A stretch of DNA of 64,000 nt from Datura wrightii (GCA_035772735.1 JASDFA010000007.1:74610501-74674500), one strand, 5' to 3'. Shown: positions 23,496-35,346, numbered from the stretch's first letter. Numbers and translations: made by a program. The notes: generated by a model from the letters alone, not told the origin.

Positions 23496-24908
23496 TGATC
23501 TTGGGCAGATTTATATGCCCATGTGATACTCAAATGTGTCATTTTGCCTTGTTTATCTATCGATGTTTGTATATTCTCATGTGAATTGTAATAAAATGTG
23601 AATTTATACTAACCAATATGATTAGCGTGGTTTTGTAGGAAAAATATAATTTTACGAAGCTAAGATGAATGTTGGGAGAAATCGGGATTGGACTCGGAAG
23701 CTAGCAAGGGAAAAAGTACAAGGAAAGCACGAAGTAAAGGGGCTCCGCGATGGAGCCGTGTCACGCTGCCATCGCGGATGCATTCTTCCTGGAGGCTGAA
23801 ATTATGCCAAAATCCAGTGAAGGTGCGCGTTTGGGCCATGGCACGTTGGCCTAGCCCCGCGTTGCACGCCGTGCCACGTTGGGTGTTAATACTTGGATGA
23901 TCGGATTCCAGTAAGGGTCCGCGTTGGTAGCGTGTCACGGAGGCAGTGCTCCTCAATGCAGTCCGTGACACGTTGCTTGTTATTCCGGGAAAAATTCCCA
24001 CTAGTATAAATAGAACACTTAGGTTCATTTATAATTATTCTGACTGGGTGGAGCAAGAACGTGGGTTACAGGAAGTTGAGGGGACGAAAATCTCAAGGTT
24101 TTTCTCTATCTCCTTCTTCTTTATTTCAATTGCTTGTATGATTAACACTCATTTAACGATGTTTAATCCACAAATGAGTGGCTAAATTCCCTTCTTGCTG
24201 AGGTTAAGAACATTTGTATTGAAATATGATTATTGATAAATTGGTTTGTCATCTTTTCTTCCATGGTTGTTCTATTGATTGTTGTTTTTACTGCGTTAAT
24301 GTGTGGCCAACATTAATGTATATCTAAAAAGTCCGGTTTCACTCGAGAGAGCAAGAAATTGGAAAGTTGTGAATTGATAGGATATGATCTTTTCTTAATT
24401 TGGGAAAATTGAGAATTGATTTACATTCAGGATAGAAATATACCTGAAAGTCGTATTAGTCAATTAAGAAATCGGTTTTGTATGGCTAGAACATGAATTT
24501 CTTTTTATCACAGAGATGTAGGTGGAAGGTTCATGATTCTTAAGTTGGGTTAAATACGAGAGTTTTAATCCATAGGCAATAATTCTTGACTAGCAACCGG
24601 AGGAAAGATTAACCAAATTGTATCGATAATTTATTTCTCTACATGTTCATTTTAACCTCAGCATGCTCATACTTATAGTTCAGACTCAAATTGTATATTC
24701 GTTTTAGACTTAGTATAAAATTTAGGAACAAAATATCAAAATCTTCTTCACACTATTGTCTGCAGTTTAAAGCTAACGTTTATTGACACTTGATTAGATT
24801 GATACCTTTGTCCAGTCCCTATGGGATCGATACTTGGCTTACTTGAGCCACTTTACTACTTGTTCGACCACGTGCACTTGCGTGTAGTTATACCAAACGA
24901 CCCAAACA
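23496..24908 (+). mobile_element. A1 3' LTR
   Basis: 1413 bp, from TGATCTTGGGCAG to CGACCCAAACA, followed by the target duplication GTCTC. Tip hairpin TGGGCA/TGCCCA at 23502-23521. A palindrome array in U3 (about 23740-23965) has CGTGTCACG-type units. TATAAATAG lies at 24005-24013, about 40 bp after the array. Confidence 0.88.
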
Positions 24909-24929
24909 GTCTCCTCTCAGGTCGTGACA
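24909..24929 (+). mobile_element. G1 5' LTR, right end with second target-duplication copy
   Basis: GTCTC (24909-24913) repeats 19447-19451, then CTCTCAGGTCGTGACA completes the LTR, equal to CTCTCGGGTCATGACA at 32477-32492. Confidence 0.85.
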
Positions 24930-24933
24930 AACT

Positions 24934-24945
24934 TGGTATCAGAGG
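24934..24945 (+). other. G1 primer binding site (initiator tRNA-Met)
   Basis: TGGTATCAGAGG starts four bases after the 5' LTR end. TGGTATCAGA is the usual initiator-Met primer site of this clade. Confidence 0.85.
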
Positions 24946-25137
24946 AATAGGTTTGAAGTGCCTAGGGAGTCTGAGAGCCTCGTTAAGTAGAGTCTTTTTC
25001 ATGGGTGTGAAGCGCGCCACACTTATGACGAAGAGGCTACTAAACGTTTTAGGAAATGTTCCCTTCTTTCATGAACTATGTTGTGCGGTCAAAATCTCTC
25101 CATCCTTCTAATTCATGCTATTCGCGATTGTAGAATC

Positions 25138-26240
25138 ATGGCTCCTCAAAGGATGAATGGAAGGAGAAATGGAGACGGTGAAGTCCACGAGGGTGGCATG
25201 GGTCGTGGGCATTAGCAGTTCCCACCAGTTCAGGAGCCTAAGGCACCGGAGCCAGCCTCCCACGCTGAGTTTCGGGCCATTATCCAGATGCTTGCGCCGG
25301 CCTTGACCGCTCAGGTCAATCAGTAGGCCGTTGCGCATGTTCCACAGAATGGCAATGCAGCGGCTGCTCGAGCCAGGGACTTCTTGAGGATTAACCCGCC
25401 GGAGTCCTTAGGGTCCAAGGTAGGTGAGGACCCACATGACTTCATTTATGAGATCGTCATGATCTCACAGGTTATGGGGGTGAGAAGTGTTGAGTGTGCA
25501 AAGTTGGCCTCCTACCAGTTGAAGGGGGTTGCACATATTTGGGTCAGTCAATGGAAGGACAACAGAGTTGCTGCAGCAGGTCTTGTCACTTGGGAAGAGT
25601 TCCATGTTGCATTCCTTGATCGGTTCTTCCCTCGGGAGATGAGGAAGCTAAAGGTAGCTAAGTTTGTAAACCTGAAGCAAGGGAGGATGACATTACTAGA
25701 GTATTCCCTTGAGTTCACCCGCTTATCGAAGTATGCTCTTGAGTTAGTGGCTAATCAGAGGGCGCGAGTGAGCAGGTTTGTGCATGGTATAGCAGGTTAC
25801 TTGGATAAGGAATGTAGGATTTCTGTGCTCCATCAGGACATGGACTTCCCTTGTATGGTGTTGTACGTACAACAGATTAAGGCGGCACATTCGAGAGAGA
25901 GAGGCCAAGAGGGCCAGGACTGAGGACCACAGATTCTCCCACCAGAGGTCCGGTGGTGGGCACGATCAATAGACTCACCAGAGGTCATCCGCCCCAGCTT
26001 TACTAGCCTTGAGTGTGCCATCTCAGCCTAGGCATGATCAGAGAGAGCGAGCATCAGGCTCAAGAGGCTAGGGCAGCAGGCCCGCAGATTCAGGTGTTCC
26101 AGCTTGTCGCAGATATGGCCGAGGGCATACAGGCAGTGCTTGGCAGGTTCGGGTGCGTGTTTTGGGTGCGGGAAACCCTGACACACGCTTAGAGATTATC
26201 TAGCGGCAAGACAGGATCAGGTTGGGGGCCGTGGCCCAGT
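25138..26240 (+). pseudogene. G1 gag (capsid and nucleocapsid)
   Basis: The ATG at 25138 (MAPQRMNGRRNG) opens a frame to 25923 with two internal TAG stops. Residues about 83-260 match the retrotransposon gag domain: INPPESLGSKVGEDPHDFI, GVAHIWVSQWK, TWEEFHVAFLDRFFP, KLKVAKFVNLKQG, YSLEFTRLSKYA. A slip in a GA run near 25893-25905 shifts the frame; the true continuation reads EAKRARTEDHRFSHQR. The zinc-knuckle region near 26100-26190 is damaged: CRRYGRGHTG (second C to Y), then the FGCGKP stretch in another frame. Gag would form the particle that packages element RNA. Confidence 0.85.
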
Positions 26241-26340
26241 TTCTAGCTCAGCATCCCCACCCCCTCATTCAGCACATCAGGGGGCATCTACCAGTGCAAC
26301 TGGCGGTCAACACCAGAACAGATTTTATGCCCTAGCATCC

Positions 26341-26856
26341 CGTCAGGAGCAGGAGGTCTCCTCGGACATGGTTACTAGTATGTTATGAGTTTTCCATGTT
26401 GATGTTTATGCATTGTTAGAACCAAGGGCCACCTTGTCCTTTGTGACACCTTATGTAGCCAGTAGCTTCGGAGTTAGTCCCGATGTCTTGTCAGAATCCT
26501 TCTCGGTTTCTACTCTAGTAGGTGACTCAGTTATGGCTAGACGGGTGTACAAAGATTGCCCTGTCTTGGTTCTCCATAAGGTCACCTCAGCAGATTTGAT
26601 AGACTTATCCATGACCTATTTTGATATTATTCTCGGCATGGATTGGTTGTATGCTTGTTATGCTTCCATTAATAGCAGGACCCGGTTAGTAGAGTTTCGA
26701 TTCCCGGGTGATCCAGTCTTAAAATGGAAGGGTAGTTCATCTGTGCCTGTAGGTTGCTTCTTTCCCTACCTCAAGGCCAGGAAGATGATTTCTAAGGGTT
26801 GCATGTATCACCTAGTTAGGGTTAAGGACGTGGAGTCTGAAACCCCAACTATCTAG
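26341..26856 (+). pseudogene. G1 aspartic protease
   Basis: An open stretch with the retropepsin layout of Tekay elements. The active site reads LLEPRATLSF (about 26413) where DPGA is expected, so both catalytic D and G are lost. The flap and hydrophobic part are visible (DIILGMDWLYACYA at about 26620-26661). It would cleave the Gag-Pol polyprotein. It joins RT in frame through one TAG near 26854. Confidence 0.85.
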
Positions 26857-28240
26857 TCAGTTCCAATAGTACATGAGTATCCAGAGGTATTTCCTGATGA
26901 TTTGCCAGGTATTCCTCCTGAGCGGGAGATTGATTTCGGTATTGACCTTTTTCCCGGCATATAGCCCATATCTATTCCACCCTACAGGATGGCTCCAACC
27001 AAGTTAAAAGAGTTGAAGGATCAGTTAAAGGATATGCTAGATAAGGGTTTCATTACACTGAGCCAATCCCTATGGGTGCACCAGTACTGTTTGTTCAGAA
27101 AAAAGATGGTTCCCTTCATATGTGCATTGATTATCGATAGTTGAAAAAAGTTATTGTCAAAAACAGGAATCCCTTACCTAGGATCAATGATCCGTTCGAT
27201 CAACTTCTGGGTGCTAAGTGTTTCTCGAAGATAGATCTCAGATCTGGTATCATCAGCTCTGAGTTTGGGAGAGTGATATCCCGAAGACGACATTCAAAAC
27301 ATGGTATGGTCATTACGAGTTTGTAGTTATGTCTTTTGGACTAACGAATGCTCCTACATCTTTTATGGACTTGATGAACAGGATGTTCAAGCCATATTTG
27401 GATATGTTCGTGATCGTGTTCATTGATGACATCTTAGTATACTCTTAGAGCGATGAGGAGCATGCCACTCACTTGAGAGTAGTGCTCCAGACCCTCAAGG
27501 ATCGCCAATTGTATGTAAAGTTCAGCAAGTGTGAGTTTTGATTGGACTCTGTGGTATTTTTGGGCCATGTGGTGTCTAGCGAACGCATAAAAGTAGACTC
27601 GCAGAAAATTGAGGTGGTGAAGAATTTGACCAGATCGGTGAATCTTTTGGACATTCGGAGTTTCTTGGGCTTAGCTGGCTACTATCGGAGGTCTGTTGAG
27701 GGTTTCTCAACCATTTCAGATCCTTTGACTTAGTTAACTTAGAAGAATATGAAGTTTCAGTGGTCGGAGGCTTGCGAGAAAAGCTCCCAAGAGTTGAAGG
27801 CTCGACTTACCTCAGCACCAGTATTGACCTTACCCGAGGGTAACAATGGTTTCGTGGTGTATTGTGATGCTTCTAGAGTTGGACTTGGGTGTGTTTTGAT
27901 GCAACATGGGAGGGTGATAGCTTATGCCTCTCGACAGCTGAAAGTGCATGAAAAGAATTATCCGACCCACGATCTTGAATTGGACGTGTAGGTGTTCACA
28001 TTGAAGATATGGCAGCATTACTTGTATGGGGTCCATGTGGATGTATTTACGGACCACAAGAGTTTGCAATATGTGTTCACAACGAAAGATCTAAATCTTT
28101 GGCAAAGGAGGTGATTGGAGTTACTTAAGGATTACGACATGAGTGTCCTTTACCACCTGGGCAAGGCTAATGTGGTTGCGGATGCGCTTAGTAGAATCTC
28201 AATGGAGAGTGTGTCCCATGTGGATGAGGGGAAAGGAGTT
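26857..28240 (+). pseudogene. G1 reverse transcriptase and RNase H
   Basis: RT begins HEYPEVFPDDLPGIPPE (about 26872), then PPYRMAP, a frameshift near 27060, CIDYR*LKK (TAG at 27138), and the catalytic FIDDILVYS followed by TAG at 27446. KFSKCEF* has TGG to TGA near 27538. Thumb: LDIRSFLGLAGYYRR (27647-27692). RNase H starts near 27749 and shows the first catalytic aspartate in YCDASRVGLGCVLMQ (about 27858-27903), then YASRQLKVHEKNYPTHDLEL, and HVDVFTDHKSLQYVF, ending near GKANVVADALSR (28160-28195). Indels and stops occur throughout. Confidence 0.88.
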
Positions 28241-28426
28241 GCTGAAAGATGTTCACCGGCTTGCAAGGCTGGGAGTTAGACTGATCGATTCGACCGATGG
28301 CGGTGTTTTTTGGCATAACATGTCGAAATTGTCCTTGGTAGTTGATGTTAAATCTAGGCAAGATGAGGATCCAATATTGAGGAAACTGAAGGAGACAGTG
28401 CAGAGTCAGAAGGTAGAGGTTTTCTC

Positions 28427-28442
28427 CTAAGGGGGAGATGGT
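28427..28442 (+). other. Internal copy of the G1 PPT inside pol
   Basis: CTAAGGGGGAGATGGT matches the 3' PPT CCAAGGGGGAGATATT (29919-29934) over AAGGGGGAGAT. It sits between RNase H and integrase. In frame it would encode QGGDG, the first codon now being TAA. G2 (34837-34852) and G3 (38002-38017) have it at the same place. Confidence 0.6.
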
Positions 28443-29678
28443 GTGCTACAATACCAGGGTCAACTATGTGTTCCGGATGTTGATAATTTAGGAATTCAGA
28501 TATTGCATGAGGCACATGGTACCAAATATTCTATTCATCCAGGATCCACGAAAATGTATCAGGATTTGTGAGAAATCTATTGGTGGGATGGTATGAAAAG
28601 GGATATTGCGGAGTTTGTAGTAAAATGTCTAAATTGTCAGCAAGTAAAAGTAGAGCAATACGACTCCATTTGGGTTGTGGTGGACAGGTTGACCAAGGCT
28701 GTACACTTCCTACCGGTCAAGACCACGGATTCAGCAGACGATTATGCTAATTTTTATATTCGGGAGTTGGTTCGGCTTCATGGAGTGCCCTTTTCTATTA
28801 TTTCGGATCGAGGTACTCAGTTTACTTCTCAATTCTGGCATTTGTTTCAAAAAGGGCTCGGGACTCAGGTTAAGCTAAGCATAGCTTTTCACCCTCAGAC
28901 GGACGACCAAGCGGAATGAACCATTCAGACTCTTGAGGATATGTTGAGGGCATGTGTTATGGATTTCAAAGGTAGTTGGGATGATCATTTACCTTAGATC
29001 GAGTTTGCTTATAATAACAGTTACCACTCTAGTATTCAAATGGCACCGTTCGAGGCTCTCTATGGGCGAAGGTGTAGATCTCCCATCGGATGGTTCGAGG
29101 TTGGTGAGGCAGCTGTGGTAAGACCAAATTCGGTTCATGAGGCAATGGTGAAGGTTCAATTGATAAGGGACTGGTTGAAAACCGCTCAGAGTTTTCAGAA
29201 ATCGTATATTGATTTGAGAAGAAGAGAATTGGAGTTTGATGTTGACGACTGGGTGTTTCTAAAGGTATCTCCCATGAAGGGAGACATGCGGTTCGGAAAG
29301 AAAGGTAAACTCAGTCCCCGCTATGTTGGTCCATACAGGGTTGTGAGAAGAGTTGGTATGGTGGCGTATGAGTTGGACTTGCCTTCAGAATTGGCTCCAG
29401 TTCATCCCATGTTCCGTGTATCACTATTGAAAAAGTGTTTGGGTGATCTAGCCTTGGTGGTTCCAATAGACAGCATTGGTGTGAAAGAAAACTTCAGTTA
29501 TGAAGAAATTCCAGTTGAAATCTTGGATCGACAAGTTCGAAGGCTGAGGAAGAAGGAAGTAGCCTCAGTGAAGGTGTTATGGAGGAATCAGCATGTCGAG
29601 AGAGCCATGTGGGAGGCCGAAGCTGATAAGATGGCTAAATACCCCCATTTGTTCCCTACTGGCTTAGCTTCAGTTTGA
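28443..29678 (+). pseudogene. G1 integrase with GPY/F module and chromodomain
   Basis: The HHCC zinc-binding part is HEAHGTKYSIHPGSTKMYQ ... CLNCQQVKVEQ (28506-28656). The frame then jumps from VKVEQ to YDSIWVVVDRLTKAVHF: about 35 residues expected here, including the first catalytic D, are absent. The second D (SDRGTQFTS, about 28803) and the E (HPQTDDQAE, about 28890) remain. From 29040 a 212-codon open frame continues: MAPFEALYGRRCRSPIGW, the GPY/F module LSPRYVGPYRVVRRVG (about 29310), then a chromodomain-like tail (VEILDRQVRRL, VKVLWRNQHVERAMWEAE, 29512-29625), ending TGA 29676-29678. Chromodomains in this clade steer insertion to heterochromatin. Confidence 0.9.
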
Positions 29679-29918
29679 GGTATCAAATTTTTTCCTAAAC
29701 CTCTATTCAGTTTTTTCATGTTCTATTCATGCGAATAAGTTTGTTTTATGGTATGATATGTGTATGTGATGTCTGAACTTTGACCAGCTATGTGGTTCTC
29801 TTTGGGGTAGTCGTTTTGTCAGTTTTCGGCTTGAATGTTAATGATTAGCATCTATATATATAGTGATTGTTGTTTCTAGGTTTTCTGCTTGTTTATAACA
29901 TTCGAGGATGAATGTTCC

Positions 29919-29932
29919 CAAGGGGGAGATAT
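29919..29932 (+). other. Polypurine tract of G1
   Basis: CCAAGGGGGAGATA is followed by the LTR start TGTCATACC at 29933. Confidence 0.85.
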
Positions 29933-32492
29933 TGTCATACCTTGGGAATTCAAGAATCAGACTCGGAAGTGAATTAGGAGAAAACTGGAAAAATATTGCA
30001 GCAGTTGCAGAACGGGTCACTTAATGAATCGTGAAGAGGCCAAACGAGTCGTCAAGTGACTCATGGGGAAGGCCTGGGAGATGGAGGACTCGAGGTCCTC
30101 ATGGGCGATGTAACGACTCGTGGTCAGTCACCATGAGTTGTCATTTCAGTCGTGGGGTGTTCCTTGAGAAAGATATTGAAGCTGATCCAGTGTACATGAC
30201 GGGTGGTACCTAATGAGTCATCGTCAGTACTAACGACCCATTAGGAGGGCTGTCACCAAGACAGTTGAATTTTCATGAATGATGAGGCAGTGTACTTGGC
30301 AGGTGAACCAACGGGTCATGTGCCCTAGTAACAAGTCGTCAGGTCGTCCATCAGGACCCCCTAATAGTTATTTTCAGCAATTTCAGTAAGGGATTTTTCG
30401 TAATTCCTAAGTTTGAAGGGCCTATACTACGTTGTTTTAAGCTCGTAGTAGAGGGTTTTAAGCAGAGAAAGACCCATATTAGGCCATTTTCTTCATGCAT
30501 GCAAGGTTGAAGGCTTGAGGGGAGGAAATTGAGGAGAATTTCATGGTTTTCAAGGGAAATCTCAGTTGCGCAATTAGGAAGAGTAAGGATTCTTCATTCC
30601 TAGGTATGTAAAGCTATGAGTGGATGCTTTCTTCCACATGCATTTTTCCATTCCCTATCAAATTTGTAATTGGTTTGTGATGATCAAGTATGGGTTTTCA
30701 TTCAAATGCATGATTCTTACATTTCTACTCATGGGTATGCTTAAATGGAGATGATATTGATGATTATCGAGCTTGAGCGGATTCTAACTTAATTTCTTTT
30801 ACAAAATTGTTTTCTAAAAGTTGAATCTAATACACCCATGTGTGGGAAGTTCCTAATATAAGGTGATGATGATGGAGTAGATGATGAAAAGCATGTTTTC
30901 AACCTTACCCATGATTTTGATGATGTTTTCAAAGAAGATTAAATAGACCCATGTATGGTGAAGCTTTGGGTAGTGCCCAATGTTGAGTATGAATGGCGAT
31001 TTTCATGAATTGACTATATTATGTCGTTTTGGAGTGAAATCGCCCAAATTATAATGTTTTCAAATGATTTGAATGGGTTCAATGATGATATGGTTTTGGG
31101 CAAGACCCACATATTGATGATGATGAAGTGATATTTCTAAATAGGCTTACCACATGATTTTTGAAGTAAAGTCTCCCATTATTCTTTGAGCTTGTGGTAG
31201 GTATTATAGTAAAGCTTCTCATATGCATGAATTCATAATTGAGATATATGTTGGCATTAGCTTCATTTCACATGATGTTGAGTATAAGAATGATTTCATT
31301 CTAAGCTTTGTCGAGACGACATTGTTGAGCTTCATATTTATATAATGTCTAGCGTATGCATGATTTCATAATGAGCTTTGTCAATAGACAATGTTGAGAT
31401 TCGTTTCATATGACGTTGAGTATATGCATGATTTCATGTTGAGCTTCATCACTAGATGATATTGAGCTTCGTATTTATACGATATAGAGCATTGCATGTT
31501 TTGGGAGAAGACTCTAGCACCGAGTGGGCTAAGTGTCGTCTATCCTATGCCCCAGAACTGTGCGCCAATGTAGGTTGGTTCTCTTATATTATTGGGACCT
31601 CCCTTGTGAGGTATCCCTGACCGATTGGCCCTTTCAGCTTGATATTGATATCATGGTAGCGTCCCTAATCCTGACAAGGTTTTGGATGGCTTTGCCCACT
31701 TAAGCGTAATCGTCGGGACCGCGTAAGCTCTATCGTGGTATGTCGGTTAAGTGGCGGGTCTCCCACTGTCTATATTATTCAGGTTTGCATATCCATTACT
31801 CATGCTGATTATCCTATGCACGCATGTTTAAAAAGCAAGGTTTGACTCATTGTTCAGCTTTTGATATAAATGTTATGACTTAGCTTGAGTCATTTGATTA
31901 ATTCATGATATTCTAAAGCCATGCACGACCATGTAAAGAATAAGACTGCTTTCATAATTAATGCTTGTGACCTTTTCTTATCCTTAAAGGCTATCATATA
32001 TGTATGACTTGTTTTAAAAGACTATGATTGCTCTAGCAGTTTTACTTACCTTGCATACTCGGTACATTCCACGTACCGACCGCATACTTTCTATGCTTCA
32101 TCGTTTCATGATGCAGGATCAGGTTCTCAGGTTCAGGCTCGTTCGTAGCCGCTTATCAGAGTTAGCAATTGCTTTCTTGGTGAGTCCTCATCCTCCGAGG
32201 ACTAGACTTTCAGTTATTTCGAGCATACTTTTAGTTTCAATATTTCTGAGCTAGTTAGGGGTGTTGTCCCATCAGCTCATCCAGATTAGAGGCTTATCAG
32301 ACTTAGACATGTATTCAACTTTCGATGTTCGTTCTGCTGTTATGTTATGTTAGTCTTACGCTGAGTTTATATTTATGTTTCCTTTATGTTTATTGAATAA
32401 GTTAGTGAATGCTTATGCCATGGGTTGACTTGGGGTCTCTCGGGGTCCCTTGTCCCGTGTCTATGATCCGGGTCTCCTCTCGGGTCATGACA
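29933..32492 (+). mobile_element. G1 3' LTR
   Basis: 2560 bp from TGTCATACC to GGTCATGACA; the ends are inverted (TGTCAT/ATGACA). U3 (about 30010-30350) has repeated ACGAGTCGT and ACGACTCGT-type sites. The middle has AGCTTCATTT units, the R side GCATACTCGGTACATTCC near 32053. Collinear with 17692-19451. Confidence 0.9.
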
Positions 32493-33300
32493 TCCATCTA
32501 GATCTAGGCGTGATCAGAGGGGAAGGACATCAGGCTCCCGAGGTCAAGGGAGCATGTTAGTAGAGCCTAGCATTCCAATTTGTGGTAGGTGTGGTAGGAG
32601 GCATACCGGAGAGTGCTTAGAAGGTTCAGGTGCATGTTTTGGTTGCGGAAGCTCAAACACATGCTCGGAGATTGCCCTGCAGCCAGACGGGGCCATGGTA
32701 GAGGTTGTTACATTGCCACCAGTTCAGCAGCTCCACCAGCACAATCAGCTCAGCAGGGTGCATCCACTAGTGTAGGTGGTGGTTAGCATTAAAATAGATT
32801 TTATGCCCTCTCATCTCATCAGGAGCAGGAGGTCCCTCCAGATGTGGTCACAGTATGTCACGAGTATTTTATCTTGATGTATATGCATTATTAGATCCAT
32901 GGGCTACTTTATCTTTTGTGACTCTTTGTGTTTCTACTAGTTTCAGAGTCAGTCCCTAAATCCTATCAGAACCCTTCTTAGTCTCTACTCTAGTCGGTGA
33001 TTCAGTTATAGCTCGATAGGTATGTAGAAATTTCCCTATCACAGTCCTTTAGAAAGTCACTTTAGCCGATTTAGTAGAGTTAGACATGACTAATTTCGAT
33101 GTTATCATTGGTATGGATTGGTTGCATGCATGTTATGCATCAGTGAATTGTAGAACCTGAACGATAGAGTTTTGGTTTTTGGATGAGCCAGTCCTAGAAT
33201 GGAAGGGTGGTTTAGCAGTGCCTGTAGGTCACTTTGTTTCCTCCCTTAAGGCTAGAATATGATTTCCAAGGGTTGTATGTACCGCATAGTGCGGGTTAAA
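32493..33300 (+). pseudogene. G2 gag zinc knuckle and protease
   Basis: G2 resumes directly after the G1 LTR. The first part encodes RSRRDQRGRTSGSRGQGS and the knuckle CGRCGRRHTGEC ... ACFGCGSSNTCSE (32581-32670), better preserved than in G1. The protease carries LLDPWATLSF (about 32888; DPGA to DPWA), then DVIIGMDWLHACYAS near 33098-33143 in a shifted frame. Stops and frameshifts throughout. N-terminal gag is missing. Confidence 0.8.
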
Positions 33301-34836
33301 GATGCTACATCCGAGACCCCGACTCTTTAGTCTGTCCCTGTGGTATGTGAGTATCCGGAGGTTTACCGAGATGATCTACCAGGAGTCCCTCCCAAATGGT
33401 ATATTCACTTTGGTATTGACCTTCTTCCTAATACAACCTATATCTATTCCTCCTTACAAAATGGCTTCAGTTGAGCTAAAGGAGTTGAAAGAGCAGTTGA
33501 AGGATCTTCTAGATAAGTGCTTCATCAGACCTAGCAAGTCCCCCTGGGGTGCACCCGTTCTCTTTGTTCGAAACACAGATGGGTCTCTTTGTATGTGCAT
33601 TGACCATCGAGAGTTGAACAAGGTTACAATCAAGATCAAGTATCCCTTCCCCAGGATTGATGACTTGTTTGACCAATTTCAGGGTGCTAAGTGCTTCTCA
33701 AATATAGACCTCAGATCCGGTTATCACCAGCTCAGAGTTAGGGAGAGTGACATTCCGTAGATAGCTTTTCATACTCGGTATGGTTACTATGAGTTTGTAG
33801 TTATGTCTTTTGGACATGCTTGTGATTTTCTTCATAGACGACATTCTCATATACTCTTGCAGCGAGGTGGAGCATGCCGCTCTTTTGAGGATTGTGCTAC
33901 AGACCCTCAAGGATTGCCAATTGTTTGCTATATTAAGCAAGTGTGAGTTTTGGTTTGATTCAGTAGCATTTTTAGGTCATATGGTGTCAAGTGAGGGTGT
34001 GTAGGTGGATTCTCAAAATATAAAAGCTGTAAAGAATTAGCCTAGACCAGTTAATCCTTCGAATATCAGAAGCTTCTTGGGTTTAGATGGCAATTTTTGG
34101 AGGTTTGTTAAAGGATTTTCATCAATTGCAACATCATTGACTAAGTTGACCCAGAAGAATGTCAAATTTTAGTGGTTGGATGCTTTTGAGAAGAGTTTTT
34201 AGGAGTTAAAGACTAGACTCACTTCAGCCCCAGTATTGACCCTACTTGAGGGTACAAATGGATTCATTGTGTATTGTGATGCTTCTAGGGTTGGTCTTGG
34301 ATATGTGTTGATGCAGCAATTTAAGGTAATTGCATATTCCTCTAGAAAGCTTAAGACTCATGAGAAGAATTACCCGATGCATGACCTAGATTTGGTAGCG
34401 GTGGTGTTCGCATTGAAGATTTGGAGTTACTTGTATGGGGTCCATGTGGATGTGTTTGTAGACTACAAGAGCCTATGATATGTGTTCACTCAGAAGGATT
34501 TGAATTTGTGACCAAAGAGATGGTTAGAGCTGCTCAAGGACTATAACATGAGTGTCTTTTATCATTCGAGCAAGGCATATATAGTGGAGGATGCCCTTAG
34601 CAGACTATCCATGGAGAGTGTTTCTCATGTGGAAGATGGAAGGAAAGAGTTGGTGAAGGATGTGCATCAGCTTGCACAATTAGGGGTTCGCCTTGTAGAT
34701 TCAACAGATGGTGGTGTCATTGTACAAAATGGTTTAGAATCCTCTTTGGTGACTGAGGTCAAGGCTAGGCAAGATGAGGATCCTATTTTGGTGAAGTTAA
34801 AAGAAGCTATTCAAAATCATAGGCGGAGGTCTTCTC
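33301..34836 (+). pseudogene. G2 reverse transcriptase and RNase H
   Basis: A 152-codon open stretch (33302-33760) covers the RT fingers: MASVELKELKEQLKDLLDK, GAPVLFVRNTDGSLCMCIDHR, NIDLRSGYHQLRVRESDIP. After a frameshift and small deletion the catalytic FIDDILIYSCSEVEHA (about 33828) is intact. The thumb (NIRSFLGLDGNF, about 34061) and RNase H (YCDASRVGLGYVLMQ 34272-34317; HEKNYPMHDLDLVAVVFALK) follow. It ends past DALSRLSMES near 34615. Confidence 0.85.
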
Positions 34837-35113
34837 CTAAGGGGGAGGTAGTGTGCTTCGATATCTGGGTCGATTATGTGTTCTGGATGTTGATGATTTG
34901 AGCGAACGGATATTTCATGAGGCTCATGGTTATCTGTAAGGAGGTACTCGTTGAGATCCTTGATCGTCAGGTTCGGAAGTTGAGGAATAAAGATGTAGCT
35001 TCAGTAAATGTCTTATGGAGGAATCAACTCATTGACGGAGCTATGTGGGAAGCCGAAGAAGATATGATGGCTAAAAACCCGCATTTATTTCCTTCTAGCT
35101 CTTCTTCAGCTTG
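34837..35113 (+). pseudogene. G2 integrase collapsed: zinc-binding start joined to chromodomain
   Basis: After the internal PPT copy (CTAAGGGGGAGGTAGT, 34837-34852) the sequence reaches HEAHG (about 34918) and then jumps near 34925-34945 to VEILDRQVRKLRNKDVASV, VLWRNQLIDGAMWEAEEDM, ending TGA at 35112-35114. Relative to G1 about 975 bp are missing, the whole integrase core and GPY/F module. Confidence 0.85.
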
Positions 35114-35346
35114 AGGTATCAATTTCCTCTTTAATACTCTATTCAGTTTCATGTATAGTTCATATCTCTCAATTCCTTTCATATTTTAGCATGTATGTAT
35201 GATTCATGAATTCAGTTCAGTCATGTGTATCAGTCCAGAGTTAGTCACTCTATTAGTTTTCAGCTTCAGATGTTCAGTATGTGAGATTGTAGTTTCTTTT
35301 CTTAGCTTTCTAGTATGTTTTACCCATATTCGAGGATGAATGTTCA

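Larger units (their letters stand above)
19452..24908 (+). mobile_element. A1: non-autonomous Athila-like element with an extra ORF
   Basis: A complete insertion with a 5-bp target duplication GTCTC (19447-19451 and 24909-24913). It contains a 5' LTR remnant of about 196 bp, a leader with a likely intron, a Transposase_32-like ORF, a long 3' non-coding region with two hairpins and an internal PPT copy, the PPT, and a full 1413-bp 3' LTR. No gag, protease, RT or integrase is visible. The two LTR copies differ at about 4 of 196 bases, the lowest divergence here. Mobility must have depended on another element. Confidence 0.85.
17692..32492 (+). mobile_element. G1: Tekay-type element, most complete coding order in the window
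   Basis: Order: truncated 5' LTR (17692-19451 plus 24914-24929, interrupted by A1), initiator-Met primer site, gag, protease, RT, RNase H, integrase, chromodomain, PPT, 3' LTR (29933-32492). The first roughly 760 bp of the 5' LTR are missing at the A2 junction. In the first 345 aligned LTR bases I count about 18 differences. All genes are broken. It lies in the gag of G2, which resumes at 32493. Confidence 0.85.

Noticed and set aside
25138..29678. G1 as an intact autonomous element
   Set aside because: Stops in gag and RT, protease active site lost, frameshifts and a missing integrase aspartate.
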